64,000 nt of DNA from Meconema thalassinum (GCA_946902985.2 OX336389.2:129925572-129989571), one strand, 5' to 3'. Counted from the first letter of the stretch, positions 11,998 to 24,074 are shown. The notes: generated by a model not told the origin, from the sequence alone. Numbers and translations are program-made.

Positions 11998-12739
11998 CAG
12001 GGTCATCCAGACAGCTCTCCCCGAGCTCTAGCGCTCCGGCCGCGCTCTAAGCCAGTGCTCCGAGCGCTTTGGTGGAAGGTAGTTTCAGAAGTGGTGGGAG
12101 GAGCTTGACTGGCTGAACACGCTGAAGTGTGCAGCCGATCCCTCAGTGGCTAGTCTAGTCCAATGCGCTTTGTTGACAGCGTGTAAGTAAATCAGTTTCA
12201 CAGTGGTCATGACAGAACAGCATACAAAAAAAAAAAAGGAGTGGTGAAGCAGCAGTCCTTAAAGCAGAATGGGAAATTTCATTTTTCTGTACAGCTTATG
12301 AAGGGCATGACAGAGATGTAATGTGTTAAAAAAGTACACAGTTTAATGTTGAATTTTCCTCTCTGGGGCCCGTATATTAATAGTTGTTGTAATAAAATTT
12401 ACTGCTCCTAAAATGTTCACATTTCAGTTTGGAATAAATCACAATATTCTTTACTTAACACTTGTGTTCATTTCCTGCACATTCTATACATCGGAGTACC
12501 ATTCGATTTGTGTATGCGGTATATTTGTTATGGCAAAACGGTCCTATAAATATGTCAACAATCCCACAAGAGCAGTCGGCCGCACGACTGTGCGTACGTA
12601 TCTGGTCAGCGTGGTCCGAACATCGTCCGTCTTCTCGCTGCCACAGCATAGTAGTGGTAGGGGAAGGAGCGCTAGTCTGACTGCCCAGTGCTCCCAGAGC
12701 GCGGCCGCGCTCCCGGAGCACAATGACTGGATGACCCTG
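11998..12739 (+). mobile_element. Non-autonomous hAT transposon
   Basis: The ends are CAGGGTCATCCAG and CTGGATGACCCTG, flanked by a perfect 8-bp duplication CTGTAGTG (11,990-11,997 and 12,740-12,747). Both subterminal regions are GC-rich and partly complementary (GCGGCCGCGCTC type words), which could fold the ends together. At about 12,209 an ATG opens a short frame that slips in an A run. It may be a transposase N-terminal remnant, but that is weak. Confidence 0.9.
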
Positions 12740-12988
12740 CTGTAGTGTATATTTTAAAATAATTCAGGCTTGGACATCGCAGCAGGACAGGAGGAAGTAA
12801 GGTACCATACCGGTATTTGGCTAAAGTAGAAGTGGGAATCTATGGGCAACCACTTCTAGCATGATCGAGCTGGGAATGGGAAATTTCTCTTCTCAGTTTT
12901 GTCTCACGAAGCTCAGTGTACCCCCTTCTAACCCTCAGACCAGAATTACATTTTTCGCACAGCCGCAAATTCAACATGGACTTCAGGG

Positions 12989-13705
12989 GTTGTTGTTGTT
13001 TGAGTCTTCAGTCTTTTGACTGGTTTGATGCAGCTCTCCATGCCTTCCTGTCCTGAGCTAATCGTTTCATCTCTACATAGCTACCACACCCTACATCCGA
13101 GGCAATCTGTTTAACATATTGTAACCTTGGTCTACCCCTACAGTTCGTGTCCTCGACCCTTCCTTCCATAATTAAGCTTGCTATTCCTGGGTGTCTTAGT
13201 AAGTGTCCTACCAACCTATCTCTTCTCTTCATTAGCAGTCGCCAGAAACATCTCTCCTCTCCCACTCGTCTTAATACCTCTTGGTTTGTAACCCTATCTA
13301 CCCATCTCCTGTTACACTACATTTCAAACGCTTCAATTCTCCTCTTTTCTGCTGCACCAATAGTCCATTTTCACTTCCGTAGAGCGCCACGCTCCAGACA
13401 AAGGCTATCAAAAATGACTTCCTAATACCTAAATCTATATTCGATGTTAACAGAATCTTTTTCGGTAGAAATGCTTTCCATGTCTGAGCCAACCTTCATT
13501 TTATGTCCTCTTTGCTTCGTCCATCACTGGTTATTTTGATTTCTAAGTAACAGAAGTCTGCTACTTCCTTCTGCTTTTTCACCTGCCAATTTGATGTCCA
13601 TAGAGGTTTCTGATTTATTTCGGTTGCATTCCAATATTTTTGTTTTATATTTATTAATTTTCATCATGATTTTTTTTCCTCAAGACAGAGTCCATACCAT
13701 TCAGG
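12989..13705 (-). pseudogene. RTE-like LINE 3' fragment (reverse transcriptase C-terminal region)
   Basis: Minus-strand frames 13,298-13,492 and 13,008-13,265 read as the end of a non-LTR retrotransposon polyprotein. The first has the segment IRKSFLIAFVWSVALYGSE, the usual LRK...W...LYGsE region after the polymerase. The second has RRDRLVGHLLRHPG and RGRPRLQYV, the basic tail. The two frames are out of phase, so it is broken. The 3' end at 12,989 has a (CAA)n-type tail on the minus strand. TTCAGGGG occurs on both sides, consistent with a target duplication inside a SINE A. The 5' end is truncated. Confidence 0.8.
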
Positions 13706-13759
13706 GGTAACAGCCAAGAATGCTTGCCACTACACCAAGAGGTGGTCTTGCAGAGGGTT

Positions 13760-14600
13760 CCATGCGATTCAAATTTATTACAATAACCAGATGATTAGGT
13801 GGAAGTTAGGTAAGCTAGCTTATGCTGATGACCTGGTTGTAATGACGGAGTCCAAAGTTAGAACTTGAACTGAAATGTCGGGAGTATGGAACGAGGATCA
13901 GCATTTCCAAGATGAACAATCACAAGGAAATAGAATGTCTAGTTGGAGGAACTACATCGGATCAGGTGGAACATTTCATGTACTTGGGCAGTGAATTCTC
14001 TCAGGATGGAAGTATGGGGAAGGAAAGAGAGTCAAGGTGTTGAAAAGTCAATGAAGTGAGTTGTCAGTTGCGATCTGTAGTATTCTGCAATAAAGAATTT
14101 AGTGTAGTGACGAAACTCTCCCTACATCGCTCAGTATTTAGACCAACCTTGCTGTATGGAAGTGAGAGCTGGGTAGATTCAGGATATCTGATACATAAGC
14201 TAGAGGTAATCGATATGAGGGTAGCTCGATCGATTGCTGGGAGAAATAGATGAGAGCAATGGCAATAAGGTACTCGTTATGAAGAGTTAAAGTCTAAGTT
14301 AGAAATTAACACGCTAGATGTAGCTGTTCGTATGATCCGACTCAGTTGGTGGGGTCATGTGAAGAGAATGGGGGAGACGTGATTACCTAAGAGTTCGGCT
14401 GTAGAAGGTAAGAGAAGCAGAGGTAGACCTAGAAGGCGATGGTGAGATTCAGTGTGGAACGATTTCAAAGTGAGAGGTGTAGAGGCAGAGCAGGCTGCAG
14501 TGCTAACTACTTATAGGGGATCATGTAGGTGACTTGTCCGCAAACAAAGGCTTAATGAATAGACTGGACACTAAAAGGCAAAACAATCTCAAATGAAAAT
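13760..14600 (+). pseudogene. RTE-like LINE 3' fragment with YADD motif
   Basis: Plus-strand translation gives LAYADDLVVMTES at about 13,815-13,853, the reverse transcriptase catalytic YADD box. Next come a YLGSEFSQDGS segment near 13,980, LLYGSESW near 14,150 and RSRGRPRRRW near 14,420. These are the same landmarks as in the neighbouring minus-strand fragment. In-frame stops and a frameshift near 14,040 show that it is dead. It lies directly next to, and opposite in orientation to, the fragment at 12,989-13,705. Confidence 0.8.
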
Positions 14601-17085
14601 GTATGTACGTAACCAGATGATAGCTGTTTAGGAATGGTAAGCAAATTGTGGTTCAGAAATGCACCTACTATAAAGTAGAAACGCAAACATGAGAGTCCTA
14701 AAAGAAAGTTTCACATGGTTAATATTTTCGTTCGAGAATAAATGAATCTGCAGTAGTATTATACAGCTGCTCACTGTCATTGCGTACTTGTACTATAGAC
14801 TACTATGCCTTTGCTGAGCAACATGCTAGTACTTGCTTTAGAGGTTGAAAATGTAATGCATCTCCGAAAACTAATCAAAGTCTTGAAATTATAATGAAGT
14901 GAGAATACAAAAAGTGTCAGCCACTTGTGCTAGGCAAATTACTACATTCTGATCTCGTGTTTAGGATTCCAACCGTAGCTCTGGTCAGGATTGGTTATTG
15001 GCCAATTGACAGGGATGGTGCTGATTCAGACGAGGGGAAGGGTCAATTAGAAACCATCTAGCAAGACGTGCCATGTTTTCAAGCCTAGAATCAATCTGCA
15101 TTTCTATAAAAACATCGTAGATCACGAAATTCCCAAACTGTCATATTTAATTACGTACTTGTACTCAGTTCTAGCCATCATTGGTTTAATAGTAAACTTT
15201 AGAGAATGTGTGATCTAATTCACATTTCGTAATTTCCAGCACAACAAAGAACAAGACAGGAACCTCCCCGAAAATGGCTAGCAGCATGGTCTTCGAGATT
15301 TTCTGTTGCTGATGTTGGCATTGCTTCATTGAGGAACTGGGGCATAGACAGCAAATACTCACTGAATCAATGCTGCTGAGTACACGTAGACGTAAGATAC
15401 ACATCCAATTTCGACTAGAAGCAACTGTTTCTATTTACTGGATTAATTACACTGTTCACGCTTTGTGTTCTGTGGGCGGCCAGCAATAAGGGGCAGCTCC
15501 GTCCAGCTGGAAATATCGGCTGGTACCTGCTTTGAGCTCTCTTACATGCACGGCTGAAGAGCTTAATATGTGGCCTCATAGCAGAGGCACCAAATGTTCA
15601 AGTTACATTCATACAAACTAGGGGCAATATAATCATTAGTTCGGTGCTTTAATTTTGACTGGATTTAAAATATTTACATATTTTAAAGACATTTAGTAAA
15701 CTATTATTATCTAGCTCAAAAAGTAAGAAATTTGATTTGTGGATTTGAAATAATACAGGAGTCCAGTGCTTGCGAGGAATGAATCACATGCCGGATTTGA
15801 TAATTATAGAAATCCACTGCTGCTAGGTTGGAACCATTAATCCAAGGATTCAGTGCCATGCCACTTCATATGCATGCCTATGGTGGTAGGCTCATCGGTA
15901 GCTGGTTAAATTCTAATCTGTAGATAGGTAGGTCTTCCCCTCTGTTCTCGAGGTGGTAGCTACAAGATTCGTGTAGAAACTTACTTTATGGCACCAACAC
16001 AAATATTACTCGTAACTCATATGGCTAATTTGCCAGAGTTGCAAGAAACAGTGAAGTGTTAATAGATATATGGCACCATTGTGAATAGCCGTCATGGAAA
16101 CGGCAACGCACCATGCTTATTTGATGAGCGAGGTGAACATCGACTACGTTAGTTTGGCAGAGTTGACCGACATGTTACAGTGGAGCAGTTTGTTGTCATA
16201 ATTATCTATATGTACCATAGCCAACTACATATGGATTACGATGAAGATGCATCTGCGTAAAAGGCTTTAATTGGCGTGGGACGTGGCTTTTCAGGCAAGA
16301 TATATTGGTAAGTGAACCCCCTGCAACCATTGAAGTATGAACACAAGCTGGTGACGAAATGTTAAGGTACTTTGTGCCAATTTCTGGGACACTCACAGAA
16401 ATGGAGAGCAGACTGCTATAAATGTCCGGCATTGATTGGAATTGCAAGCCCAAATTTCAAAGTACCTGCATTGTTCCCTGGACTTGGCCTTAATTAAACA
16501 ACTATAGGACCAGCTCTTATCTGCTTGTTCGCTCATTGGGGTGATCACAAACATTCTCCACAACTGTGGGTTGCACGCTATCAGCGCTGCTCCAGATGAT
16601 TTTGACTAACTACCAGCGTGTTTTCTTGTGTCACTCGCAGCCGTTTGTGATATACAGGGCATATATTCCCCATATTATCTGGTGTCATAATAATGGAACT
16701 CGACAGCATAGCACCATGAGCACAACATTAGACAATCCTCTTAATTTAGGGATATTGAGAGCAACATAGAGAACGGGTGATAGTAGTTTAATTTTGTGTG
16801 AAATCCATGATATGCCTATTAATGCAGATATAATTGCCTACTAATTCATCGTAAATAAATATATAAATATATAAATAACAAATAAACACATCACGCAATT
16901 TAGAGATAACGAGTAATCATAGTCGAAGAGGATTGGAGCGTTGCTCTAGAAAAAGTATGTGATGGAACAATGGTAGGTCAATGATGGAGGATTTGGTGTT
17001 TTATAAGGTGGAATTGGTTTTCTTTGGTTCGCCAAAGCTACTGTATTTACAGGTCGTCATGACTAGAATTGCGTATATTGCGTGA
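14601..17085. other. No recognised gene
   Basis: About 2.5 kb without a recognised domain, repeat or RNA gene. Open frames are short and mutually overlapping. The AT-rich tract near 16,855-16,900 precedes the mariner remnant. Confidence 0.45.
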
Positions 17086-17921
17086 ATGTATCATCAAAAG
17101 ATACCATATATCGCCAGATTAAGAAACTTGGAAAATCAAAGGGAAGCTATAGATCTGTACCTCATTAATTGACCCCTGAACAGGCTCAACGTGGAGTGGA
17201 TATCTGTTGTCAGCTTATCGGTAACCGCATGGATGAGAGATTTATCAGAAGAATTGTCACATGTGATGAAAAATATGTCTATTGCCGCAACGCTGACGCC
17301 TCAAAACAGTGGCTCAGTCCCCGTCAACCTGCCAAAGTTATCGTTAAAAAGGATCGGTTCGACCCCCAAAGTGATGTTGTGTGACCGGTGGAATTTTGAA
17401 GGAGTGATTCACTGGGAGTTTGTTCCATTCGGGCGTGCAGACAATGCGGATCTTTATTCTCAACAACTGGAACGAGTTCATGATACTTTGAGACGGAGAT
17501 ACACAGCATTAGTTAACCGAAATAGAGTTATCTTGCAGCAGGACAATGCAAGACCTCATACTGCACCAACAACCATGGCAAAAATTCAGGAATTGGGACG
17601 AGTCAAACTGCTACCACATCCAGCATACAGTTATGATCTTGCACCTTCAGATTACCATCTTTTTCTATCCATGGCCCATTTCTTACGTAGAAGATATTTC
17701 GAAAACATTGAAGCTGTGGAATTGGGTCTCGCCGAAGTCTTCGCATCAAAACCCAGAGACTGGTACCGTCGTGGGATAAGAAACCTCGCTGAAAGATGAC
17801 TGAAGAACATAGAATCTGTTGGTCTCTACTTTGAAGAATAGTTTAATTTCTTGTCAGAAAACTTTCCAAATAAAAAAAATATATTTTAAGGAACGACTTT
17901 ACTTATGAGACATCCCCTGTA
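17086..17921 (+). pseudogene. mariner transposase remnant (DD-about-35-D)
   Basis: A mariner-family transposase: cut-and-paste DDE/D nuclease inserting at TA. The catalytic region is recognisable: VTCDEKYVY (first Asp, about 17,262), LQQDNARPHTA (second Asp, about 17,545) and YDLAPSDYHLF (third Asp, about 17,655), with the last two about 35 residues apart. A stop codon at 17,166-17,168 cuts off the N-terminal helix-turn-helix, and a one-base frameshift near 17,365 separates the first Asp from the rest. The right end looks like a terminal repeat (GAGACATCCCCTGTAT) ending at about 17,921. No matching left end was found, so the copy is 5' truncated. Confidence 0.85.
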
Positions 17922-18666
17922 TTTCCTTGCTCATTTCTAGAAAACTATAGTAGGCAAACATAATGAAATAAAATAAAACTAAACTTTCAGCCATGAACGA
18001 CTTGCTATTTCAAGTAATAGATGATAATAATTAATCAATAAGTAAATAAATCTTCCATTGTTTCATTCAATCAATAAACGAATCAGACAATCAATCGTTG
18101 AATCAAGCTATCAGTCCTTAGAAGATATTACATTTGTCACTACATTCATGAACTGAATGCTGTAGTGGGGTCCTTCACAGGTAGAAACAGAAACGAAGGC
18201 GCCATCATTGGTGTTGCACAGCCATTCTTTTAACGACAGCGCTGCTAAGATGATGAGCTCATTAGGATGGGAAGCTGAGGAAGTTAATGAGAATATATGG
18301 GGTTTATAAGACGTTCTCAGGCCAGCGAGCTTACACAGAATTATGGCTGGCAGAGGCGGAACACATAGGCAGAAACGATCATAAATTCTGGGTTATAGGT
18401 ATGGAACAACACAGAGACGCTGCAAAGCAGTCGCTCATTAACTGGGCATAGTCATGGGACAAAGTCTGTCACCTGTGATGAGGCTAACAGCGTTTTGTGT
18501 TGGTCACTTGATAAGCACGTACACTGATGGATTTATTCTTTGAGGCGACGGACATACAAGGATCTCCTGCCTTATATACATACTTCAAGTACGTACTATG
18601 ACCATACTGGACTAAGGCAGCACGAAGCAGAACTAACTGGCAAAAGCTGCATCAAATAAAAAGTGT
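17922..18666. other. No recognised gene
   Basis: No recognised coding or repeat feature. Short AATCAATAAA-type low-complexity runs lie near 18,030-18,110. Confidence 0.45.
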
Positions 18667-18673
18667 AAAGTGA

Positions 18674-19953
18674 TGGCTGGTTGGTTCCTCAGTTTAGGGG
18701 CTGCGACAACATGGTCATGTAGCCCCGTGTACTTTGGGTGTGTGTAGAATCTGTGTGATAACCGGTGTTAATTGTGATGGCTAGGGCTCGGATTTTTAGG
18801 TAAATAAATATTTTTTTATGTAAATACATATTTCAAGCATTTTTCTATAAATAAATAAATTCCTGCTTTTCACTTATTAGCAAATAAAAAGACATAATAT
18901 TTACATTTTTTGAAATCAGTATGCTAGATATTTCAGTTTATTGCACGTTTGTTCTGTGTTACTTCAACATGTGAGCTATCTAATCTTCATGCAGAACGTA
19001 TGTCAGCTTGCAACTGTGTTATTCTTAACTTTTCGCCCCGTCCCACTCACTGTGGAAGCCGGGGATTTCCTTGTCCATAGCCATATTGCACCACGTGCTA
19101 GCCCTCCCCCTTCCCCAGCTACCAATAACCAGTGTCACTCAGATGCAGTTAATTTCTGGCACTGAAGTGTAAGGCAGTTCTACGAGACCTAAAGTAAAAA
19201 CAACTACATGTTATAATCTGTTGCAGAATTTAAAGATAATTTTACTTCTGATGGGGGCGTTCTGTTCTGCCAACCATGTGGGAAAGCTATCAAGGCTGAA
19301 CAGCGACGTCAAGTTACACAACACCTCAAGGGCAATAAACATATTACCGCATTTTCACGCCTTCAGAAGAAGTGTTTCGCGATAATCGTCGGTCTTTTGT
19401 GATGGACAACCTGAAGATGTATCTCGTTGTGTATTGTAATGCCTCAGCAGTCATTGAGACATAGCATAAATTGGATTCGTGAGTACTGCATATTGCTTAT
19501 ATTCACATTAATAAACTAAATTATAATTAAATATTTTTAGCAACTAAAAATCCGAGCCCTAGTGATGACTGTATTAGTGTGTTTTTAATTCAAGTAAGGA
19601 CTATCGAGATTGAATTTTCAAGTAGTTCCTAACTTTGCTGCCAAACGCCACCGTCAACGACTACTAGTTCAGACCTTGGTTACTAGACGGCACCGCAGTC
19701 GGCTCCTGGCGACGAACGTTCCAAAATAATAGCATTATTAAACTTTTTAAACTATAATTTAGCTTCACACAGGTGTAATTAGTGGAAGGTTCTATGACAT
19801 GGGACCACCGCGCCGGCTTTTCTTCCCCTCCAAAGGAAGGCATAGTGAGGGATTTTTAGCGCTCTTAAAAATCCGACGACTTCGGCTGGGTTTGAACCCG
19901 CGATCTTGGGCATAGAAGCTCAGCATGCTTCTAATCACGTCACCAAAGCTGCC
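18674..19953 (-). mobile_element. tRNA-derived SINE, family B, split by hAT
   Basis: On the minus strand the head (TGGTGACGTGATTAGAAGC, then GGGTTCAAACCCAGCC) is near 19,890-19,945 and the 3' end GGTTGGTTCCTCAG (plus strand) at 18,680. AAAGTGA flanks it (18,667-18,673 and 19,954-19,960). The middle is interrupted by the hAT at 18,782-19,561. Confidence 0.8.
18782..19561 (+). mobile_element. Non-autonomous hAT transposon with zinc-finger remnant
   Basis: The inverted ends TAGGGCTCGGATTTTTAG / CTAAAAATCCGAGCCCTA are perfect over 18 bp. An 8-bp duplication with one mismatch flanks it (GTGATGGC at 18,774-18,781, GTGATGAC at 19,562-19,569). At about 19,225-19,370 the plus strand encodes a fragment with VLFCQPCGKAI and TQHLKGNKHI. 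This C2HH spacing is typical of the BED-like finger at the start of hAT transposases. The catalytic part is absent. Confidence 0.9.
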
Positions 19954-20035
19954 AAAGTGAAAGGTGAAGAGTGATAAATAGATGGAAATGTTATGAACGG
20001 TAAACTCACCCGAGTGAAGTAAAAAAGTGTTACAA

Positions 20036-20700
20036 TTCTTTAGTAATAATGTTGCTAGTTTTACGCTACTTTTAACTACTGCGGCTCATAGAGACACCCA
20101 GGCAGTGGCGTAACTATGGGAGGGGGTGATCAGGAGGACCAATCCCCCCTCATTCCCGAGCTAAATAATAAATATAGGAAATGTGTTGGAAGTTTTTAAG
20201 TTAAACGTAAGTTGGGAACTGTAATTCATTAATATAGTACATATAGACCAACAATGACCGGGAATGCAAAGGGTCAGATGATTTCGCTTTATAATTTAAT
20301 ATTAACAAAATTGCTCATCTTTGAGCATTTGCACATATATAATTGCAAATACAATGTAATAAATGCTAATGAAATCAAACACGGAAAATATAGATAGGAG
20401 GTTTTGAAGCTTGGGCATCGTATATTTGCGTTCATTGATTATATTTCATTATGTCCTAAATCTCCCCCCCCCCCCCAATTTAATTTTGGCTCAGATAATC
20501 TCACTCCAGAAGCAAGCCCTAGTTACGCCACTGCACCCGGGTGCTGGAAATTTTTCCCTGAAGGGGATCTTTAACATACCAGTAAATCTACTTACACGGC
20601 TCTCTTGCATTTGCGAACCCTCAAATGCCAACTGAATGCGCCATGATTCAACACTGCAACATTGGACACAGCAGGCAATGAGGTTACCGCTCTGCCACGC
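20036..20700 (-). mobile_element. SINE family C split by a hAT
   Basis: The left piece (20,036-20,102) has the GTTGCTAGTTTTACGCTAC block and the right piece (20,542-20,700) the tRNA head complement ending GCTCTGCCACGCAG. Together they match the copy at 262-463. Confidence 0.75.
20103..20533. mobile_element. Short hAT-type MITE
   Basis: The ends CAGTGGCGTAACT / AGTTACGCCACTG are perfectly inverted. An 8-bp duplication with one mismatch flanks it (CACCCAGG 20,095-20,102, CACCCGGG 20,534-20,541). The 431-bp interior has no coding capacity. Confidence 0.9.
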
Positions 20701-20810
20701 AGTTTAGTATCCAGCTATTAGGCTTACAACGTGACATAAACAACCAGCTCACGTGGAAATCCTCACTACACTCATTAATTATTGTATTTATTTACTCATT
20801 CACACAAAAA

Positions 20811-21142
20811 GGAGCCTCCGTGGCTTAGGTGGCAGCACGCCGACCTCTCACCGCTGGGTCCGTGGTTCAAATCCCGGTCACTCCATGTGAGATTTGTGCT
20901 GGACAAAGCGGAGGCAGACAGGTTTTTCTCCGGGTACTCCGGTTTTCCCTGTCACAATTTCATTCCAGCAACACTCTCCACTATCATTTCATTTCATCTG
21001 TCATTCATTTAATCATTACCCCAGGGGAGTGCGACAGGCTTCGGCAGCCGGCACAGTTTATATCCTCGCCGCTAGATGGGGGCTTCATTCATTCCATTCC
21101 CTGACTCGGTCGGTCGACTGGAAGCTGGCTGTGGATTTTCTT
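20811..21142 (+). mobile_element. tRNA-derived SINE, family 1
   Basis: This is the plus-strand copy of the element at 3,196-3,535, with a 14-bp duplication CATTCACACAAAAA at 20,797-20,810 and 21,143-21,156. The tRNA-like head has GTGGTTCAAATCCCGG. Confidence 0.9.
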
Positions 21143-21311
21143 CATTCACACAAAAAATCCTTTCTGGGCACAAATTCAAAAAATACTCATCCTAATCTAG
21201 TTCTAATGCTGGTTAGTAATATGTAATCAGAATACTTCTATTGCGCATCTGCAACATCTACTAATCATACTAATAACTGTGTGAAATTAACTGCACCAAC
21301 CTGCAAGGGAC

Positions 21312-21480
21312 TAGGAAGAAGGGAAGCTTGTAGTCTCATGTGACCGATATCCTTGCGGGTATAAGCCACGTGGCCTCTTTCTTAAGTGGAATCCAAACCA
21401 TTGGACGTGACATTCCACCTCGAAAATCTCACATGCATTATCCAGAAACTGAACCCGGCAAGAAGGTCCCCTACTACACT
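21312..21480 (-). mobile_element. SINE family E, 3' part
   Basis: The block with CGAAAATCTCACATGCATT and AAGCTTGTAGTCTCATGTGA also occurs at 29,275-29,454, where a tRNA-like head is intact. Here the head is lost. Confidence 0.5.
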
Positions 21481-21867
21481 TTAGGAGTTAGTAGATGTAA
21501 ATGAAGACCCCACGGAAAGAACGGGATAAGTCAATTTGTTTCCAAAAATTAGTTTATGGCACATTCGGGTGGTCAGCCATCGTCACTACAGAGCAGTGAA
21601 ATTAATTTCAAATAAAGCGAAATATAACCGAGATACAGAGTTATTATTTTTAGTGGAAACTGAAAGAACGTCCCATATCCTCTCTTTTTCATAATTTAAC
21701 TTTAGTTTGTATTTGTTTTACATGTACTTCCTTTATATTTATTAGTTTTTGATTTAATTATTTGTTTTATTGATTTTCGGTCTTTTTCAAATTTAGGTGT
21801 CCACCTCTAAATTTTAAATTCCCTTCCAAATTTGTATACTTTAATCTGTGTTAAGAAGGGCAGATGA

Positions 21868-21939
21868 GCTCGTAGTTCCGCTCCTTAAAACAACAATAAC
21901 ATTAACTAAGTAACATTTACTTCCCTCCTTTATAAGAAA
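21868..21939. repeat. Tandem-duplicated flank, copy 1
   Basis: The sequence from CGTAGTTCCGCTCCTTAAAA to TATAAGAAA recurs at 23,562-23,645. The second copy runs on past AAGAAA into TACATTTGCAAAAAG, giving the undisturbed target of the Helitron that separates the two copies. Confidence 0.75.
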
Positions 21940-23533
21940 CTAGCAACCCGACCCGGCTTCGCCCGGGAACAGTTATGAATTCATTACGTGATAAGCGCTT
22001 CTTTTTCCAATGTCAATGAACAACGACCAATATCCGTTTTACGTCTCGGCATGATGGGTTAAAGTCACGGACTGGACTATAAATTATTTTATCAAGGAGA
22101 TGCATGTGCAACAAATTCTTGTCAGACGTAATTTAAGAATGGCGAGGAGCATGAAACGCAAATCCCCCTTACGTCCAATCTTAACTTGACTGTGAATTTT
22201 GCGGAACGAAAAGTTCACAGGCGAAATTAAGAAAAGCCGAGTTGCATTTCCAGGGAAACTCTAAACACAACCACTCTTCTCTAAAGTTTTTATAATTTTA
22301 AATGATCTTGTCGACTTCGTCGTTACGCTGGGGTCTGGCGTTACGTTACGGTGACGGGACGAAATGTACCTAGATGCACTGACGTGTGTGACGTCATAGT
22401 TCCGCTTGGTGCATGTGTTCCCCGACAATCTCTACTTCGTTAGTATAAGACAAAAATCCCCGATTCTTGGATGTCACGGGTAATCTCGAGAACCACTGAA
22501 TGAATTTTGATGCGGTTTTCACCATTCTGTAAAGGATATCTCGAGGATGATTTCTGTAGAAAATAATTTATTTATGATCAAAGGAAGCCAATCAGTAACG
22601 ATTTCAGTGGAAAAGTCGAAAACAAACTTGGCGTCCGTGCGCTTCTTAAGCTTACGCTGGGCAATCCGTTAAAAATATCAATATACTATGAGCGTAAGAA
22701 TTGGTCAGCATGAAAATTTCTACAAAAAAGTCCGCGAGAGCATATCTCTATCTTCAATACATCGCCCACTATAAGTGTTTTTAGACTGGATGAAAGGGGC
22801 ACGTCCCCGCGCGCTTTGGTGAGCGTGCGGCATCCCGCGCCCTTGACCTTGCTTTGCCCTTGGTTTGCACTTGCCGTTCGCGAGTAATTTGAAACAAGAT
22901 AAGCAAGATAAGTATTATGCAGATAATTTTCTAACATGTCGCTTCGCTCGAAGCCTCCAGCCTTTCTAGCATTTTTCAGCATTTGTAGCATTTAAAATGA
23001 TACAAAGTCTAGTCTTTCAGACTCACTGTCTCTTTTAACTCAACACGACTCGACAGTTTGCTGCTGGCTGTATCTGGGGCAATAAGCTCGTCCGCTAGCT
23101 AAGCTGTAACTGGGGTGATAGGCTCGCCCCTAGCTAGCTCGTAAACAGTCGCCTCAGTAACTGAATGGAGATTGTTGGAAGAAATGAAAACGTAAAAACA
23201 CTTATAGTATGCGATGTTTTGAAGATAGATATGCCCTCCCGGGCTTTTTGTAGAACTTTTCATGATGAACAATTCTCACACTCATAGTATTTAGGTATTT
23301 TAACGGTTTTCTCAGCGTAAGCTTAAAAAGCGCTCGGACACTTTTTTTCGACTTTTCCACTGAAATCGTTACTGCTCGGCTTCCTTTGATCATAAATTAA
23401 TTATTTTCTACAGAAATCATCCTCGAGATATCCTTTACAGAATGGTGAAAACCGCATCAAAATTCATTCAGTGGTTCTCGAGTTTACCCGTAACATCTGA
23501 GAATCGGGGACTTTGTTTTATACTAAGTAGAGA
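21940..23533 (-). mobile_element. Non-autonomous Helitron
   Basis: On the minus strand it starts TCTCTACTTAGTATAAAAC and ends with a GC hairpin (CCCGGGCGAAGCCGGG, 21,952-21,967) followed about 8 nt later by CTAG. It sits between A and T, as Helitrons do (rolling-circle transposition without target duplication). The right flank TACAGTTGC matches the continuation of the tandem copy at 23,645, which is an empty site. No Rep/helicase coding is present. A second Helitron 5' end in opposite orientation starts inside at 22,429. Confidence 0.85.
22429..22795 (+). mobile_element. Second Helitron 5' end, inverted inside the first
   Basis: TCTCTACTTCGTTAGTATAA at 22,429 begins a stretch that matches the reverse complement of 23,190-23,533. 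It therefore makes long inverted arms around a unique centre (22,796-23,189). The inner part includes ATATCTCGAGGATGATTTC. It is either a nested related Helitron or an inverted capture of the 5' end. Confidence 0.75.
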
Positions 23534-23561
23534 TACAGTTGCAAAAAACTTTAATCTGACC

Positions 23562-23645
23562 TCATAGTTCCGCCCCTTAAAACAACAATAAAAATAACAA
23601 TAACTAACTAACTAACTAACTAAAAACAAGTACTTCCTTTATAAG
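23562..23645. repeat. Tandem-duplicated flank, copy 2 (contains empty Helitron site)
   Basis: It repeats 21,868-21,939 with an added (AACT)n expansion at about 23,602-23,622, and retains the uninterrupted junction AAGAAATACATTTGC. Confidence 0.75.
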
Positions 23646-24074
23646 AAATACATTTGCAAAAAGAAACTATATTGCTTAACCTCAATTGGGGTGTTTTAAG
23701 AATTTCTTTTAGTGTTGAAAGTTTAAATTCGCTGTGCTGAAAAATTTACAGAATTTAACTTTCCCCGTATTTCCCGTGGAGTCTTCAAATATATTTATCA
23801 CCGCATTAAGAGCCAAATACTCTAATAATGCAAGTGTATGTCACTCCCAAATTTCACCGAAACGAAATAAGTTATCAACAAGCACATTTATTCGAACTCC
23901 ATCTTGTCAATGGATACGAGTGATGAGGCTCCTCGCACTCAGGACTAACTCTCTTAGCATGGACAGGTGGGACAGTCTCATGGAGAATGAGGCAGATTTA
24001 CTGAGACTGATCGTCTCCATACTTCACCGGTTGTGAGATTGAATCATGGCAGCTGGACCATCGTATTAATCCCA
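23646..24074. other. No recognised gene
   Basis: A 100-codon plus-strand frame at 23,734-24,036 has no recognisable domain and no support. It is probably chance. Confidence 0.4.

Larger units (their letters stand above)
11930..13740 (-). mobile_element. SINE family A split by hAT and LINE insertions
   Basis: Three pieces (about 11,930-11,997, 12,740-12,988 and 13,706-13,740) together make one minus-strand family A SINE: head with CCACCTCTTGGTGTAGTGGC at the right, terminal block at the left. The gaps are explained exactly by a hAT element and a LINE fragment, each with its own target duplication. Confidence 0.75.

Noticed and set aside
16653..16675. ATATACAGGGCATATATTCC as the left end of the mariner remnant
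   Set aside because: It shares only the first few bases with the right-end repeat, and the coding region starts more than 400 bp away without matching subterminal sequence.
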